This document shows, piece by piece, positions 62,970-64,000 of a DNA stretch of 64,000 nucleotides; position 1 is the stretch's first letter; each line of letters opens with the position of its first letter. The translations under genes were made by a program, and so were the position numbers. The DNA is from Nonomuraea helvata (GTDB lineage Bacteria > Actinomycetota > Actinomycetes > Streptosporangiales > Streptosporangiaceae), in the NCBI RefSeq assembly GCF_039535785.1, contig NZ_BAAAXV010000005.1, positions 1,426,001 through 1,490,000 of the forward strand, in the 5' to 3' direction. The notes beneath the pieces were generated by a model, which saw only the letters and a program-made list of their open reading frames with translations, was not told where the DNA came from and did not search any database.

Positions 62970-64000
62970 GCGCGGGTCAGCCACTCCAGCAGGAGGCGGA
63001 CGCCGAACCCGGTGGCGCCCTTGGTCAGCGTGCCCTCGTCCACCGTGCTGCGCCCGACGCCGGCGATATCGAGGTGCGCCCACGGGCGCCGCCCCGCGAA
63101 CTCCCGCAGGAAGAGCGCCGCCGTGATCGACCCGGCACCGAACCTCGACCCTGACTCGACGTTGGCGAGGTCGGCGATCGACGACTCCAGCGCGGGCTTG
63201 TACTCGTCGATCAGCGGCATCCGCCACAGCCGGTCGTCGCTGCCGTCCGCGGCCTCGAGGAGCTGCTTGGCCAGCACGTCGTCGGAGGCGTAGACGGCGC
63301 CGACGTTGCGGCCGAGCGCCACCGTGATCGCGCCGGTGAGCGTGGCGATGTCCACCACCGCGTCGGGGTCGAGCACGGCGTCTGCGTAGGCGAGCGCGTC
63401 GGCCAGCACCAGCCGGCCCTCGGCGTCGGTGTTGAGCACCTCGACCGTGCGCCCGCCGTAATGCTTGATCACGTCGCTGGGCCGCTGGGCCGTGCCGGAG
63501 GGCATGTTCTCGGCCGCGGCGATCAGCCCGGTGACGCGTACGGGCGCGCCCAGCTCGGCCAGCGCGCCGAGCACGGCGATCACGACCGCGCCGCCCGCCA
63601 TGTCGGTCTTCTGGGTCTTCATGTTGTCGGTCGGCTTGAGCGACAGCCCGCCCGAGTCGAACGTGATCCCCTTGCCGACCAGCACCACGTGCCGGTCGGT
63701 CGGCTCCGCGGGCGTGTAGGAGAGCTGGATGAGCCTGGGCGGGCTGACCGAGCCCCTGCCGACGGCGAGGATGCCGCCGAACCCGTCGGCCTGGAGCTGC
63801 TCCTCGTCCCAGACCCGCACGGGCAGCCCGCGCTCGGTGGCCCGCTCGGCCAGCCAGGCGGGGTTCTTGACGGAGGAGGGCGTGTTGGCCAGGTCACGCG
63901 CGAGCGCCACCGCCTGTGCCACGACCTGCGCGCGCCGCACCTGCGCCGCGTCGGCGCCCGCGAACGCCAGCGCCCGCACCGGCTTCTTGCCCTCACTACC
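62966..64000 (-). CDS. pepA: leucyl aminopeptidase, M17 (5' part outside window)
   Basis: Cytosol aminopeptidase cleaving N-terminal residues; about 345 C-terminal residues visible, the N-terminal non-catalytic domain continues beyond the window. Metal-binding and catalytic elements: VLVGKGITFDSGGLSLKP (Lys and Asp), KTDMAGGAVV, and the signature NTDAEGRLVLADAL. AHLDIAGVG and TGFGVRLLLEWL end the protein. Its stop overlaps the O-methyltransferase end by four bases. No start in the window. Confidence 0.93.
   Translation of the reverse strand, partial: GSEGKKPVRALAFAGADAAQVRRAQVVAQAVALARDLANTPSSVKNPAWLAERATERGLPVRVWDEEQLQADGFGGILAVGRGSVSPPRLIQLSYTPAEPTDRHVVLVGKGITFDSGGLSLKPTDNMKTQKTDMAGGAVVIAVLGALAELGAPVRVTGLIAAAENMPSGTAQRPSDVIKHYGGRTVEVLNTDAEGRLVLADALAYADAVLDPDAVVDIATLTGAITVALGRNVGAVYASDDVLAKQLLEAADGSDDRLWRMPLIDEYKPALESSIADLANVESGSRFGAGSITAALFLREFAGRRPWAHLDIAGVGRSTVDEGTLTKGATGFGVRLLLEWLTRA

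Overview
The window is high-GC actinobacterial DNA. Genes are dense, many starts are GTG or TTG, and stop/start overlaps are common. The contents (split ku/ligD, AdnAB, TatB, SigE/RseA, mycoredoxin, DUF3107, MoeZ) and the gene order fit a Streptosporangiales-type actinomycete such as Nonomuraea or a relative; that genus guess is inference from gene order and style. Two blocks follow gene orders known from Mycobacterium tuberculosis. Bases 1-36,500 resemble uvrD2-mrx1-nudC-adnB-adnA-ATL-moeZ...TetR-DUF3107-ferritin-like-rhlE. Bases 55,000-64,000 resemble the mgtE-like/DUF1003/mrp/tatB/htrA/rseA/sigE/O-methyltransferase locus. Accessory genes sit between these conserved genes.

Layout. 1-3.7 kb: UvrD2-type helicase (cut by the window edge), a secreted esterase, mycoredoxin and NudC. 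3.75-9.0 kb: an iron-box-controlled, translationally coupled four-gene operon (ATP-grasp, two IucA/IucC synthetases, PLP decarboxylase) with the composition of the vibrioferrin pathway minus its exporter. 9.0-15.4 kb: AdnB and AdnA helicase-nucleases. 15.5-20.6 kb: truncated methyltransferase, NUDIX hydrolase, TagF-like polymerase, alkyltransferase-like protein. 20.6-24.8 kb: a tandemly duplicated two-gene module (Cys-containing membrane protein plus mycosin-like subtilase). 24.8-27.0 kb: MoeZ and a hydrolase. 27.1-31.0 kb: the most unusual region, four small secreted paralogues of an unrecognised family arranged as an inverted duplication with mirrored promoter regions, leaders and terminator hairpins. 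31.2-34.0 kb: NHEJ genes (ku, ligase, polymerase). 34-40.5 kb: TetR, DUF3107, ferritin-like protein, DEAD-box helicase with an apparent CTG start behind an in-frame upstream ORF, hydrolase and MpaB-like oxygenase. 40.4-55 kb: transporters, two propeller lipoproteins (one frameshifted), RecB-like nuclease, metallo-beta-lactamase-fold pseudoenzyme, NUDIX, a 1001-residue membrane-anchored propeller protein, CPBP protease, CoA-ester lyase. 55-64 kb: Mg-transporter-like domain protein, DUF1003, MarR, Mrp, TatB, HtrA, RseA-like anti-sigma, SigE, O-methyltransferase, leucyl aminopeptidase (cut by the window edge).

How the genes work together. The siderophore operon should respond to iron through a DtxR/IdeR-type repressor. 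Genome maintenance is heavily represented (UvrD2, AdnAB, Ku/LigD, ATL, RecB-like nuclease). The sigE end is an envelope-stress unit in which sigma factor, zinc anti-sigma, HtrA protease and Tat component lie together. The best candidates for undescribed biology are the four-paralogue secreted family, the duplicated membrane-protein/subtilase module, and a dispersed ~115-bp element whose two copies show compensatory base-pair changes. No tRNA, rRNA, CRISPR array, insertion sequence or phage gene was recognised.
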